DNA of 40,582 nucleotides, taken from CBIFVZ01 sp966185765 (GTDB lineage Bacteria; Pseudomonadota; Gammaproteobacteria; Enterobacterales; Enterobacteriaceae). Made by a program: the position numbers and the translations under genes. The notes below the pieces were generated by a model that did not search any database, was not told the DNA's origin, and worked only from the letters and a program-made list of their open reading frames with translations. The stretch lies in assembly GCA_966185765.1 (NCBI GenBank), contig CBIFVZ010000028.1:1-40582 (forward strand). Direction: 5' to 3'. Shown here piece by piece: positions 1 through 7,828 of this stretch (its first letter is position 1; every line of letters starts with the position of its first letter).

Positions 1-3
1 AGA

Positions 4-80
4 TGGTGCGTTCAATTGGACTCGAACCAACGACCCCCACCATGTCAAGGTGGTGCTCTAACCAACTGAGCTATGAACGC
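4..80 (-). tRNA. tRNA-Val (anticodon GAC)
   Basis: Read on the minus strand this is a 77-nt cloverleaf beginning GCGTTCATAGCTC and ending with an encoded CCA at the window edge. The T arm carries GGTTCGAGTCC, and the anticodon loop CTTGACA gives GAC (valine). It matches the E. coli valV/valW tRNA, which lies downstream of mdtK in the same orientation there. The second tandem copy, if present, would be outside the window. Confidence 0.97.
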
Positions 81-199
81 AACGGCTGTGGGTGACAGCG
101 GGGACGAATATTAACGGCAGTGTCGGGTGCTGGCAAGAGCTAAGTAGTAATTTTCTTTCTTATTTCACACGATTGCTGCGCATCTGTGCAGAGTGCTGT

Positions 200-222
200 A
201 AAAATGGCCGCCCGCAGGCGAC
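200..222 (-). terminator. mdtK intrinsic terminator
   Basis: On the minus strand, just after the mdtK stop, GTCGCC and GGCGGC form a 6-bp stem (one G-U pair) with a TGCG loop at 207-222, followed by CATTTTTAC. It lies between mdtK and the tRNA gene and would separate their transcripts. Confidence 0.6.
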
Positions 223-232
223 CAATGGCGAA

Positions 233-1606
233 TTAGCGAGCAGCGCGCTGGAGAATCACGACGGAAGGTTGACGCTGAAGCCAGCGGATACGCAGCACCA
301 TCATGATAGCCGCAGAGGTCAGGCCAATAATAAATCCGGTCCAGAAACCAGCAGGTCCCATGCGTGGTACGACGATATCAGTCAACGCCAGCAGGTAGCC
401 ACCTGGCAGGCCCAGGATCCAGTAGGCGATAAAGGTGATAAAGAAGATTGAGCGCGTGTCTTTATAACCACGCAGAACGCCGCTGCCAATGACCTGAATG
501 GAATCAGAAATTTGATATATCGCTGCCAGCAACATGAGCTGTGAAGCAAGCGTCACCACCTCTGGATTGTCGTTATATAAAAGGGCAATAGGCTCACGCA
601 TGATAACGGTAAAAAGAGCAGTAAAGGTCGCAAGGCAGACGCCCACGCCAATGCCGGTCCAGGCCGACGTGCGTGCATCAAGCGTGGCGCCCTGGCCCAG
701 ACGAAAACCGACGCGAATCGTTACGGCTGCGCCCAGTGAAAGCGGTAGCACAAACATCAGGGAACTGAAGTTGAGTGCAATCTGGTGTCCGGCAACATCG
801 ACAATGCCCAGAGGGGAAACCAGCAGTGCAACTACCGCAAACAGCGTCACTTCAAAAAACAGGGCCAGGGCAATGGGTAGCCCGAGTTGAGTCAAGCGCA
901 GAATCATTGCGCGGTCTGGTTTGCTAAAGCGGGTATCGTTACGAATATCGCGCATAGAGCGAGCGCGCTTAACCCAGGCCAGCATGCAGGCAAACATGAC
1001 CCAGTACACGGCTGCCGTGGCAACGCCACAACCGACACCGCCCAGTTCCGGCATACCAAAATGGCCGTAAATTAATACGTAGTTCACAGGGATATTCACC
1101 AGCAGGCCAATAAAACCCATCACCATGCCAGGTTTGGTTTTGGCCAACCCCTCACACTGGTTACGGACGACCTGGAAGAACAGATAACCGGGTGCGCCCC
1201 ACAGCAGGGCACGCAGGTAATCTACCGCGATATCGGCAAGTTTGGGGTCAATATTGTGCATGCCGCGAATAATGTATCCGGCGTTCCACAGCACAATCAT
1301 AATGATGATGCTGACGATGCCCGCGAGCCAGAACCCCTGACGTACATGGGTTGCCACGCGGTCGCGACGTCCTGAGCCGTTGAGCTGGGCCACTATTGGC
1401 GTAAGCGCAAGCAGCAGGCCGTGACCAAATAAAATGGCAGGAAGCCAGATGGAGGTGCCGATAGCGACAGCTGCCATGTCGGTAGCACTATAGCCGCCCG
1501 CCATAACGGTATCGACGAAACCCATTGCGGTTTGTGCGACCTGCGCGAGGATAACCGGAATCGCCAGCGCCAGTAGCTGACGCGCTTCGATAACATACTT
1601 CTGCAC
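233..1606 (-). CDS. mdtK: MdtK, MATE-family multidrug/Na+ antiporter
   Basis: 457-residue inner-membrane exporter of the MATE (NorM) family, which expels cationic drugs and dyes using the Na+ or H+ gradient. The protein has about 12 hydrophobic segments and is near-identical in length and sequence to E. coli MdtK, including the early stretch QTAMGFVDTVMAGGYSATDM. The reading frame stays open 13 codons further upstream to an ATG at 1645. I chose the GTG at 1606 because it gives the family's N-terminus ((M)QKYVIEARQLLALAIPVIL) and has AAAGGT seven bases upstream. It is divergent from ribE across about 220 bp and is followed by a terminator and tRNA-Val, as in E. coli. Confidence 0.95.
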   Translation of the reverse strand: MQKYVIEARQLLALAIPVILAQVAQTAMGFVDTVMAGGYSATDMAAVAIGTSIWLPAILFGHGLLLALTPIVAQLNGSGRRDRVATHVRQGFWLAGIVSIIIMIVLWNAGYIIRGMHNIDPKLADIAVDYLRALLWGAPGYLFFQVVRNQCEGLAKTKPGMVMGFIGLLVNIPVNYVLIYGHFGMPELGGVGCGVATAAVYWVMFACMLAWVKRARSMRDIRNDTRFSKPDRAMILRLTQLGLPIALALFFEVTLFAVVALLVSPLGIVDVAGHQIALNFSSLMFVLPLSLGAAVTIRVGFRLGQGATLDARTSAWTGIGVGVCLATFTALFTVIMREPIALLYNDNPEVVTLASQLMLLAAIYQISDSIQVIGSGVLRGYKDTRSIFFITFIAYWILGLPGGYLLALTDIVVPRMGPAGFWTGFIIGLTSAAIMMVLRIRWLQRQPSVVILQRAAR

Positions 1607-1828
1607 GTAAATACCTTTAATATTGTTGTTATTTGAGAAACACAAAAGCCGCCCTGTAATGGCAGCAAAAAGAAAAATGGGGGAATTGCCTGGTTATTGT
1701 AGCGTCAGCGGTCGATTAAGCCAGAGAAATAATGCCGGGGAGTGCTTTGCGACTGGCAACCTTTTTTTCCAACTGTTATCTTGCGTGAATGATGTTTTAA
1801 ACCGCTCTGGCGGCATGCAGGAGTCACT

Positions 1829-2491
1829 ATGTTTACTGGTATTGTACAGGGAACGGCGACGGTCGTTTCGGTTGATGAACACCCCAATTTCCGCACACAC
1901 ATTGTTCAGTTGGCGGATGAGTTATTGCCAGGCCTTGAAACCGGGGCATCTGTTGCCCATAACGGATGCTGCCTGACCGTAACCACGATTCAGGGCAATT
2001 ACGTTAGCTTTGACTTAATGAAAGAGACGTTACGTATCACGAATCTTGGTGAAATAAAGCCGGGTGATATCGTCAATATCGAGCGGGCAGCAAAATTCGG
2101 TGATGAAATTGGTGGCCATCTGATGTCTGGGCATATTATGACCAGCGCAGAAATAGTCAAAATTTTGACCTCTGAACATAATCGCCAGATATGGTTCAAA
2201 CCTGCCGATCCTGAGCTGATGAAGTATGTGCTGTATAAAGGTTTTATCGGCATTGACGGAATCAGCCTTACCGTGGGTGAAGTCACGCCCACCCGTTTTT
2301 GCGTTCATCTGATCCCGGAGACGCTACAGCGCACCACACTTGGCAGCAAAAAGCTGGGCCAGCGCGTGAATATTGAAATTGACCCACAGACTCAGGCAAT
2401 TGTTGATACCGTTGAACGTGTTCTGGAAAAGCGCGAAGCGATGGCACAGATTACGCAAAAAACACAGGAACAAAATCCCTGGCAGGATTAA
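1829..2491 (+). CDS. ribE: Riboflavin synthase alpha subunit
   Basis: 220-residue riboflavin synthase (ribE, older name ribC), which dismutates two 6,7-dimethyl-8-ribityllumazines into riboflavin plus a pyrimidinedione, the last step of vitamin B2 synthesis. Two lumazine-binding repeats are visible: residues 1-97, beginning MFTGIVQGTATV and containing GGHLMSGH, and about 98-195, with KYVLYKGFIGIDGISLTVGEV and the conserved FCVHLIPETL. E. coli RibE is 213 residues; the extra residues are in a charged, non-conserved C-terminal tail. The ATG is preceded by GCAGGAGTCACT. No FMN riboswitch is recognisable upstream; in E. coli that element sits at ribB instead. Convergent with cfa and sharing a terminator with it. 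Confidence 0.96.
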   Translation: MFTGIVQGTATVVSVDEHPNFRTHIVQLADELLPGLETGASVAHNGCCLTVTTIQGNYVSFDLMKETLRITNLGEIKPGDIVNIERAAKFGDEIGGHLMSGHIMTSAEIVKILTSEHNRQIWFKPADPELMKYVLYKGFIGIDGISLTVGEVTPTRFCVHLIPETLQRTTLGSKKLGQRVNIEIDPQTQAIVDTVERVLEKREAMAQITQKTQEQNPWQD

Positions 2492-2496
2492 TAAAT

Positions 2497-2520
2497 GCCC
2501 CGGTTTACCGGGGCGTCTTT
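2497..2520. terminator. Bidirectional terminator between ribE and cfa
   Basis: GCCCCGG-TTTA-CCGGGGC (2497-2514) is a perfect 7-bp stem lying between convergent stop codons. Plus-strand tail is GTCTTTATT, minus-strand tail ATTTATTAAT, so it can serve both genes. Confidence 0.8.
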
Positions 2521-2521
2521 A

Positions 2522-3670
2522 TTAGTGCGGCACGCGCAGACCGTTTTCAATACCACGGCTGAAGACCACCTGCCACAACTGAATATCGCGAGCGCGAAAC
2601 GCACCCGCACAGGCGTTAAGGTAGTAAGAAAACATTCGCTTAAAGCGCTCGCTATAATTATCCGCAATATCGGGCCAGGCGTTGAGAAAGCGGGCATGCC
2701 ATGCCATCAGCGTTTTATCATAATCGGCACCAAAGTTGTGCCAGTCCTCCATCACGAAGCGGCCTTCACTGACGTCGGCGATATGCTTAACTGAGGGCAG
2801 GCAGCCGTTAGGAAAGATGTACTTATTAATCCACGGATCAACGTTGTTATTCGTTTTATTCGAACCAATGGTATGCAGCAGAAATATCCCATCAGGTTTC
2901 AGATTGCGATCCACCACGGAAAAATAGGTACGGTAGTTTTTAGGCCCAACATGTTCAAACATCCCAACGGAGACAATACGGTCAAACTGTTCGTCCAGAT
3001 CCCGGTAGTCCCGCAATAAAATAGTGACATCAAGACCTTCACAACGCGCCTGCGCCATTTTTTGCTGTTCTGCGGAAATAGTTACGCCGTAAACCGAGAC
3101 GCCGTAGTGGCGAGCCGCGTATTCTGCCAGACCGCCCCAGCCGCACCCAATATCCAGAAGGCGCATGCCTGGTGCCAGTTGCAGTTTCTCACAAATCATT
3201 TTTAACTTCGCTTGCTGGGCATCAACCAGGTTCGTGGCTTCTTTCCAGTAACCACAGGAGTACTGCATAAACGGGTCCAGCATGCGACTAAACAGATCGT
3301 TACCGAGGTCGTAGTGCTCTTTACCAACAGTCCAGGCACGCTTTCGGGTTTGCAGGTTCATCAGGCGGGCAGTCGCGATGCGCAGCAGATCTTTCATACT
3401 CTGCGGGAGTTGTTTTTCCAGCCCGGTGCGCAAAATTTTATTGAAAAATACGTCCAGACGGTCGCATTCCCACCAGCTATCCATATAGCTTTCTCCGAGT
3501 CCCAGTGAACCTTGCTGAAGAACGCGTTTAAAAAAATCGGGATGTTTAACCTGGATGTCGCCGGGGGCAGCGCCGTTGATTTGAATACCCGCACGCGCGA
3601 GCATCTCGTTAACAATTCGGTACCACTCGTTATCCCGTATGCTGGCTTCTTCTATACACGATGAACTCAT
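2522..3670 (-). CDS. cfa: Cyclopropane-fatty-acyl-phospholipid synthase
   Basis: 382-residue SAM-dependent enzyme, the same length as E. coli Cfa. It adds a methylene bridge across cis double bonds of membrane phospholipid acyl chains, usually on entry to stationary phase or acid stress. Visible features are the N-terminal lipid-binding domain (residues 1-120), the SAM-binding loop LLDIGCGWGGLAEY near residue 170, FEHVGPKNY around 240 and the family C-terminus YLNACAGAFRARDIQLWQVVFSRG. It lies downstream of punC in the same orientation after a 285-bp spacer. E. coli cfa has two promoters, one RpoS-dependent, and is stabilised by the sRNA RydC; I could not confirm those elements here. Confidence 0.97.
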   Translation of the reverse strand: MSSSCIEEASIRDNEWYRIVNEMLARAGIQINGAAPGDIQVKHPDFFKRVLQQGSLGLGESYMDSWWECDRLDVFFNKILRTGLEKQLPQSMKDLLRIATARLMNLQTRKRAWTVGKEHYDLGNDLFSRMLDPFMQYSCGYWKEATNLVDAQQAKLKMICEKLQLAPGMRLLDIGCGWGGLAEYAARHYGVSVYGVTISAEQQKMAQARCEGLDVTILLRDYRDLDEQFDRIVSVGMFEHVGPKNYRTYFSVVDRNLKPDGIFLLHTIGSNKTNNNVDPWINKYIFPNGCLPSVKHIADVSEGRFVMEDWHNFGADYDKTLMAWHARFLNAWPDIADNYSERFKRMFSYYLNACAGAFRARDIQLWQVVFSRGIENGLRVPH

Positions 3671-3796
3671 AGCTTTTCCATCACCTCTGTGTTGTTCAGA
3701 TCCTCAACAGCGCAAACGCTCCCCAAAAAGCGTAGTCGCTATTTCTGAAATGTGAGAAACCTCACGCAAACCCGTATGTCTGGTGACTGACGAAAT

Positions 3797-3847
3797 GAAA
3801 AAGGGACGTTTCCCTGAAAGCGTAGAAAAGGGAGCTGCAGCGCTCCC
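3797..3847 (-). terminator. Two hairpins with U-tracts between punC and cfa
   Basis: Read on the minus strand, GGGAGC-loop-GCTCCC (3830-3847) is followed by TTTTCT, and 15-20 nt later AGGGA-AACG-TCCCT (3802-3815) is followed by TTTTT. They follow the punC stop (3956) and precede cfa (start 3670), so they could end the punC transcript or lie inside a long cfa leader. Both stems are short (6 and 5 bp). Confidence 0.4.
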
Positions 3848-3955
3848 GTTACTTGTTAGGTTTATGTTAAGTATTCAGGGCTGAAATCCAGTATAGGACT
3901 GGGGAAAGGGTCATTCAACTCAAAACTGTTAGTCTGCTAATGATATGGTTGCCCG

Positions 3956-5140
3956 CTACTCCTTATGCGCACATTCCGCCAATTCAGCAGTACGTCCACG
4001 CTGCATCACATAGCCAAGCAGGGCCAGTACCACCGTGCCGGCCATGACGCCGGTCGTGGTCTGCAAAGGGGTTTCGGCGCGCCATGACACCAGCAGGCTT
4101 GCCAGAAAACACAGTCCGAGCTGAAGCGCATTTTGCAGCGCTGCCGCGCGACCTGTTGCCTGCGGGAATGGCAACAGTGCTGAGGCAACGACAATCGGGT
4201 AAATAGCACCGTTTACCATCGCCATCAGGCAGAACGGTATCAACAGCAGTGTGAGTGTGGCGTACCCTGAGAGCGCAACGCCCCAGGTAACCAGTACGCT
4301 AATGGCAAACCCTGTCAGCAGCCACGGCAGGAGACGCTCACCGCTCAGGCGTGCCAGTAAACTGCGACAGCCATAGCCACCAATCAGGAAAGCAATAGTT
4401 TGTGGTACATAGCTCAGACCGATGGCCGACGGGCCGTAACCCATTTCATGTAGCAGAAAAGGCGAGCCGGTAAGCCAGGCGAAGAAGCTTGCGGAGCAGG
4501 CCGCGTAAATCAGAACGTTACCGCGGTATTCCCGGTGTTGTAGCAGGGTAATAAAACGTATGCGCTCGCTGCTTTTCGGGGCCGTCTGAGCGTGTTTAAG
4601 GCGTAATGTCGGCACCATCAGAACCAGCGTAATCGCAAACAGCGTAAGAAAAATGGCCTGCCACGCAAAATGAACCAGCAGCCAGCTTCCAAGCAGTGGC
4701 GCCAGTGCCGGAGAGAGGCCGACTAATGGCATGATAGTCGCGAAAATACGTCGTGCCTGGCTTGCTGGATAGCGGTCAGTGACCAGTGCCTGCCAGCTTA
4801 CTGCCGCGGAACACACGCCAACGGCCTGCACAAAACGCAGCGCCAGTAGCCCCGTCGCATTCTCCACCGCCATTATCCCAATACAACCAATGGCAAACAA
4901 CCCAAGCCCGGCCAACAGAATGGGACGGCGGCCATAGCGGTCCGAAAGCGGCCCCCACACCAACTGCGCCAGTGCAAAGCCGCCGAGGAACAGGCTCAGG
5001 CTGGCGCTAATGGCACCGGGGCTGGTTTGCAAATCCTGTTGAATGGCTGCAAAAGCGGGCAGGTACATGTCCGTTGCCAGAAAACCCAGCACGCTCAATC
5101 CGGCCAGCCACAATAAAAATCCCTTAGAAGGTTGTTGCAT
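3956..5140 (-). CDS. punC: PunC, purine nucleoside MFS transporter
   Basis: 394-residue major facilitator of the Bcr/CflA (DHA1) group, orthologous to E. coli YdhC/PunC (403 residues). Twelve hydrophobic segments are evident. The MFS signature between TM2 and TM3 reads WGPLSDRYGRRPILL at about 62-76, and the DHA motif GPALAPLLG-like sequence (LSPALAPLLGSWLL) is near 141-154. In E. coli, PunC moves purine nucleosides such as adenosine/inosine and is activated by the divergent LysR regulator PunR, which is also present here in the same arrangement. The C-terminus (RGRTAELAECAHKE) is shorter than in E. coli. Transport direction and substrate are taken from the family. Confidence 0.9.
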   Translation of the reverse strand: MQQPSKGFLLWLAGLSVLGFLATDMYLPAFAAIQQDLQTSPGAISASLSLFLGGFALAQLVWGPLSDRYGRRPILLAGLGLFAIGCIGIMAVENATGLLALRFVQAVGVCSAAVSWQALVTDRYPASQARRIFATIMPLVGLSPALAPLLGSWLLVHFAWQAIFLTLFAITLVLMVPTLRLKHAQTAPKSSERIRFITLLQHREYRGNVLIYAACSASFFAWLTGSPFLLHEMGYGPSAIGLSYVPQTIAFLIGGYGCRSLLARLSGERLLPWLLTGFAISVLVTWGVALSGYATLTLLLIPFCLMAMVNGAIYPIVVASALLPFPQATGRAAALQNALQLGLCFLASLLVSWRAETPLQTTTGVMAGTVVLALLGYVMQRGRTAELAECAHKE

Positions 5141-5250
5141 ATCTCTCTCTGATTGTCATTGCAGGAAAACGCATCGAGTGTAGAGAGTGCATCCAGGGTT
5201 GTGAAACGCTAATATTTGCCGGGTGCATTCAAAAATTTTGCAGGAAAAAA

Positions 5251-6162
5251 ATGTGGTCTGAATATTCACTCGAAGTGGTTGATGCTGTTGCGCGTAACGG
5301 CAGTTTTAGTGCGGCAGCACAGGAGTTACACCGCGTGCCGTCTGCTGTCAGCTATACCGTGCGCCAGTTAGAGGACTGGCTGGCCGTTGCGTTGTTTGAA
5401 AGACGACACCGTGATGTCGAACTGACACCAGCGGGTAAGTTTTTCCTGACGGAAGGACGAAGTGTTATCAAAAAAATGCAGGCCACGCGTCAGCAGTGCC
5501 AACAGATTGCTAACGGCTGGCGCGGCCACCTTTCGATTGCCGTGGACAATATCGTTAAACCTGCCCGCACCCGTCAACTGGTACTGGATTTCTATCGCCA
5601 TTTCCCCGATATCGAGCTGCGCATCGCGCAGGAGGTATTTAACGGGGTGTGGGATGCGTTAAGCGATGGGCGCGTAGAGGCCGCCATTGGTGCGACACAG
5701 GCTATCCCGGTAAGTGGTCGCTATGCGTTTCGGGATATGGGGATGTTGCGCTGGCACTGCGTGGTGGCAAGCCACCATCCGTTGGCTCGCGAAACAGGAA
5801 CGCTCAGTGACGAGCAGTTGCGGGCCTGGCCATCGCTGGTACTGGAAGATACTTCCCGCTCGCTGCCGCAGCGTATTACCTGGCTTTTGGATAACCAGCG
5901 TCGCGTCGTCGTGCCGGACTGGGCCTGCGCTATTGATTGCCTGAGTGCCGGGCTGTGTGTTGCTATGGTGCCTGTGCATATCGCGCGACCCTATCTTCTC
6001 AGCGGTGAGTGGCGGGTGCTGAATCTTGATAATCCCTTCCCGGATGCGGCGTGTTGCCTGACGTGGCGGCAAAACCCAATCTCACCTGCACTGGGCTGGC
6101 TGCTGGATTATCTGGGGGACAGTGAAACGTTAAATGCGGAGTGGCTACGCGAGCCCGCGTGA
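5251..6162 (+). CDS. punR: PunR, LysR-type regulator of punC
   Basis: 303-residue LysR-type transcription factor, orthologue of E. coli YdhB/PunR (AdnB, 310 residues). The N-terminal winged helix-turn-helix spans residues 1-60 (FSAAAQELHRVPSAVSYTVRQLE is its recognition core) and is followed by a LysR substrate-binding domain from about 90. In E. coli it activates punC in response to purine nucleosides. It is divergent from punC across 110 bp; the odd palindrome CAAAAATTTTG at 5230-5240, just before the ribosome-binding site AGGA, is a possible operator, but this is my inference. purR, the global purine repressor, lies directly downstream in the opposite direction. Confidence 0.92.
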   Translation: MWSEYSLEVVDAVARNGSFSAAAQELHRVPSAVSYTVRQLEDWLAVALFERRHRDVELTPAGKFFLTEGRSVIKKMQATRQQCQQIANGWRGHLSIAVDNIVKPARTRQLVLDFYRHFPDIELRIAQEVFNGVWDALSDGRVEAAIGATQAIPVSGRYAFRDMGMLRWHCVVASHHPLARETGTLSDEQLRAWPSLVLEDTSRSLPQRITWLLDNQRRVVVPDWACAIDCLSAGLCVAMVPVHIARPYLLSGEWRVLNLDNPFPDAACCLTWRQNPISPALGWLLDYLGDSETLNAEWLREPA

Positions 6163-6182
6163 ACGGGCCCGGCGTGATGGGG

Positions 6183-7208
6183 CTAACGGCGATAGTCGCG
6201 AAATGGACCATCGGCGACAGAGCGCCGTTCGATGAGGCGCGGATGAACCTCAATGGTCTGCGACTGCTCGCGTTTATTAATGATACGGTCCAGCAGCATC
6301 TCAAATGCCGTCTCGCCCAGTGAATCTTTTGGCTGGTGAATGGTGGTCAGCGCTGGCGTGAAATAACGAGAATTACGCACGTTATCGTAACCAATCAGCG
6401 AAATATCCTGCGGTACGCGCAGGCCCATTTCGTCAATGGCGCACAGAGCACCCATCGCCATAATGTCGCCGCCGCAGAAGACCGCGGTAGGGCGGTGCGA
6501 TTGTGACAAAATCTGTTGCATGGCACGGTAGCCGGATTCTGGCTCAAAGTTACCCTGGACCACCCAGGCATCGTTAACTTTAATTTGTGCTTCTTCCATC
6601 GCTTTCATAAAGCCAGCCAGGCGTCCGGAACCGGTATTGCGGTCAAGAGAACCGGGGATCGCGCCGATTTCACGATGGCCGCGTTCAATCAGGTAGCGTC
6701 CGGCCATGTAGCCGCCTTCAAACGAATTATCGATGACTGAATCCGTAAAATCGGCTTTGGCTTCGCCCCAGTCCATCACCACCATCGGAATATGGCGATA
6801 CTCTTCGAGCATGGTGATGACCTGCTGCGGGTATTCTGAGCACATCACCATCAACCCATCGACGCGCTTTTGCGCCATCATCGACAAATAGGCCTGCTGT
6901 TTTTCAAGGCTGTTCCAGGCGTTACCGAGAATCAGGGTATACCCTTTCTCAAAGCAGCTTTTTTCTACTGCTTCGATAATTTCGGCGAAATAAGCGGCCT
7001 CGCTGCTGGTGGCTAACAACCCGATAGATTTAGTGTGGTTAACCTTCAGGCTTCGTGCGACGGCACTGGGAGAATAGTGCAGCTCTTTAATTGCCGCCCA
7101 TACCGCATTGCGGGTCTCTTCTGCCACAAACCGTGTCTTGTTAATAACGTGTGAGACGGTTGTGGTGGAAACGTTTGCTCGTTTGGCTACGTCTTTAATT
7201 GTTGCCAT
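6183..7208 (-). CDS. purR: PurR, purine biosynthesis repressor
   Basis: 341-residue LacI-family repressor, exactly the length of E. coli PurR. With hypoxanthine or guanine as corepressor it shuts down the pur regulon. The N-terminal helix-turn-helix (MATIKDVAKRANVSTTTVSHV) is followed by the hinge helix SPSAVARSLKVN (residues 46-57) and a periplasmic-binding-protein-like effector domain ending RRSVADGPFRDYRR. The frame is open for a further 51 codons upstream, but homology begins at the ATG at 7208, and the upstream part carries a PurR operator, so the shorter start is right. It is autoregulated in E. coli through two operators, and both are visible here (7253-7268 and, inside the gene, 7165-7180). 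Confidence 0.97.
   Translation of the reverse strand: MATIKDVAKRANVSTTTVSHVINKTRFVAEETRNAVWAAIKELHYSPSAVARSLKVNHTKSIGLLATSSEAAYFAEIIEAVEKSCFEKGYTLILGNAWNSLEKQQAYLSMMAQKRVDGLMVMCSEYPQQVITMLEEYRHIPMVVMDWGEAKADFTDSVIDNSFEGGYMAGRYLIERGHREIGAIPGSLDRNTGSGRLAGFMKAMEEAQIKVNDAWVVQGNFEPESGYRAMQQILSQSHRPTAVFCGGDIMAMGALCAIDEMGLRVPQDISLIGYDNVRNSRYFTPALTTIHQPKDSLGETAFEMLLDRIINKREQSQTIEVHPRLIERRSVADGPFRDYRR
7165..7180. promoter_or_regulatory. PurR operator O2 inside purR
   Basis: GAGCAAACGTTTCCAC on the minus strand keeps the core GCAAACGTTTCC of the PurR box (consensus ACGCAAACGTTTGCGT). It covers codons for KRANVST of the repressor's own helix-turn-helix. E. coli purR also has a second operator within the start of the coding region. 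Confidence 0.75.
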
Positions 7209-7252
7209 TAGCGGTCGCTCCAGAGCATTGCGTAATCTCCTGAATACTAAGC

Positions 7253-7268
7253 GGTTAAACGTTTGCCT
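7253..7268. promoter_or_regulatory. PurR operator O1 upstream of purR
   Basis: AGGCAAACGTTTAACC on the minus strand is a near-consensus PurR palindrome centred on ACGT. It lies 45 bp upstream of the purR ATG, as expected for autoregulation. Confidence 0.85.
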
Positions 7269-7507
7269 TGTACGATCCCACAGGCAACCTTTTGGGTTGC
7301 AGAGTTGTCGGGAAAGGCGACACACAGCAGGAGGGAGGTATGACCAGGCGGCACGTAACAAATTAGCGAGGGATTTTGTCTTATCTTTAGCAAAAGGGGA
7401 AGAGGAAAAATGCCCATCGTGGCAATTCGCGCAAGATTTCCGCTATATTTTATGGGAAAATGGCACAGACCCACAATTTACGTGGATATATAAAAAGGAG
7501 AAAGCTG

Positions 7508-7597
7508 ATGAGCACTGAATTAAAATATTCTCTGATGACAACCGTAGTGGTGCTTGGCGTGATTGTTATTAGCGGTTTGATTGCCGTGATGCACTGA
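7508..7597 (+). CDS. ynhF: YnhF, 29-residue stress-induced membrane peptide
   Basis: Small ORF of 29 codons, the same length as E. coli YnhF and in the same place between purR and ydhP. The peptide begins MSTELKYSLMTTVVVLG and ends LIAVMH; residues 9-28 form one hydrophobic transmembrane segment with a short polar N-terminus. The ATG has AAAAAGGAG seven bases upstream, and a terminator hairpin follows six bases after the stop. In E. coli YnhF is an inner-membrane peptide induced by stress; its role is not known. It is divergent from purR. Confidence 0.9.
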   Translation: MSTELKYSLMTTVVVLGVIVISGLIAVMH

Positions 7598-7602
7598 TTT
7601 TA

Positions 7603-7626
7603 CCTCTGGCGTAGAGGCCTTTTCTG
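7603..7626 (+). terminator. ynhF terminator
   Basis: CCTCT-GGCGT-AGAGG (7603-7617) followed by CCTTTTCT, six bases after the ynhF stop codon. Confidence 0.7.
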
Positions 7627-7748
7627 CGCCAGTTTGCTTTATTCCCTCCTGATTGTTGCGCCCTGCGCAATGCTCTTTTGTCTTTAACACACCTTTAACT
7701 TTCCCGGTAGCGCTGTCATCATTTTGCCATCGAAGCTCGTCGCCGTGT

Positions 7749-7823
7749 GGGTGACGGACAGTCACTGGTTCGGCAGTCGTGAGTTCCGCCATGCGGAAGC
7801 TGTCTCCAGTTGCAACCGGAGAA
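7749..7823 (+). promoter_or_regulatory. Structured leader upstream of ydhP (candidate cis-regulatory RNA)
   Basis: Three consecutive inverted repeats precede ydhP: GTGAC/GTCAC (7751-7765), TTCCGC-CAT-GCGGAA (7784-7798) and TCTCC/GGAGA (7803-7822, with GTTGCAAC inside). The last one pairs the Shine-Dalgarno GGAG of ydhP. GACAG (7757-7761) can alternatively pair with CTGTC (7800-7804), which would break the first hairpin. I do not recognise a known riboswitch class. Confidence 0.4.
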
Positions 7824-7828
7824 GATGA

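Noticed and set aside
1607..1828. FMN riboswitch upstream of ribE
   Set aside because: None of the conserved RFN-element blocks can be seen.
3706..3724. PurR-box-like GCGCAAACGCTCCC upstream of cfa
   Set aside because: Only the left half matches the PurR consensus; the right half (CTCCC) does not, and cfa is not a known PurR target.
6183..7361. Longer purR reading frame starting at 7361
   Set aside because: The 51 extra residues have no family similarity and overlap the purR operator region; the ATG at 7208 gives the exact 341-residue PurR.
7426..7446. Possible PurR site GCGCAAGATTTCCGC near the ynhF promoter
   Set aside because: Central ACGT is lost and spacing of matching bases is poor; below what I would call an operator.
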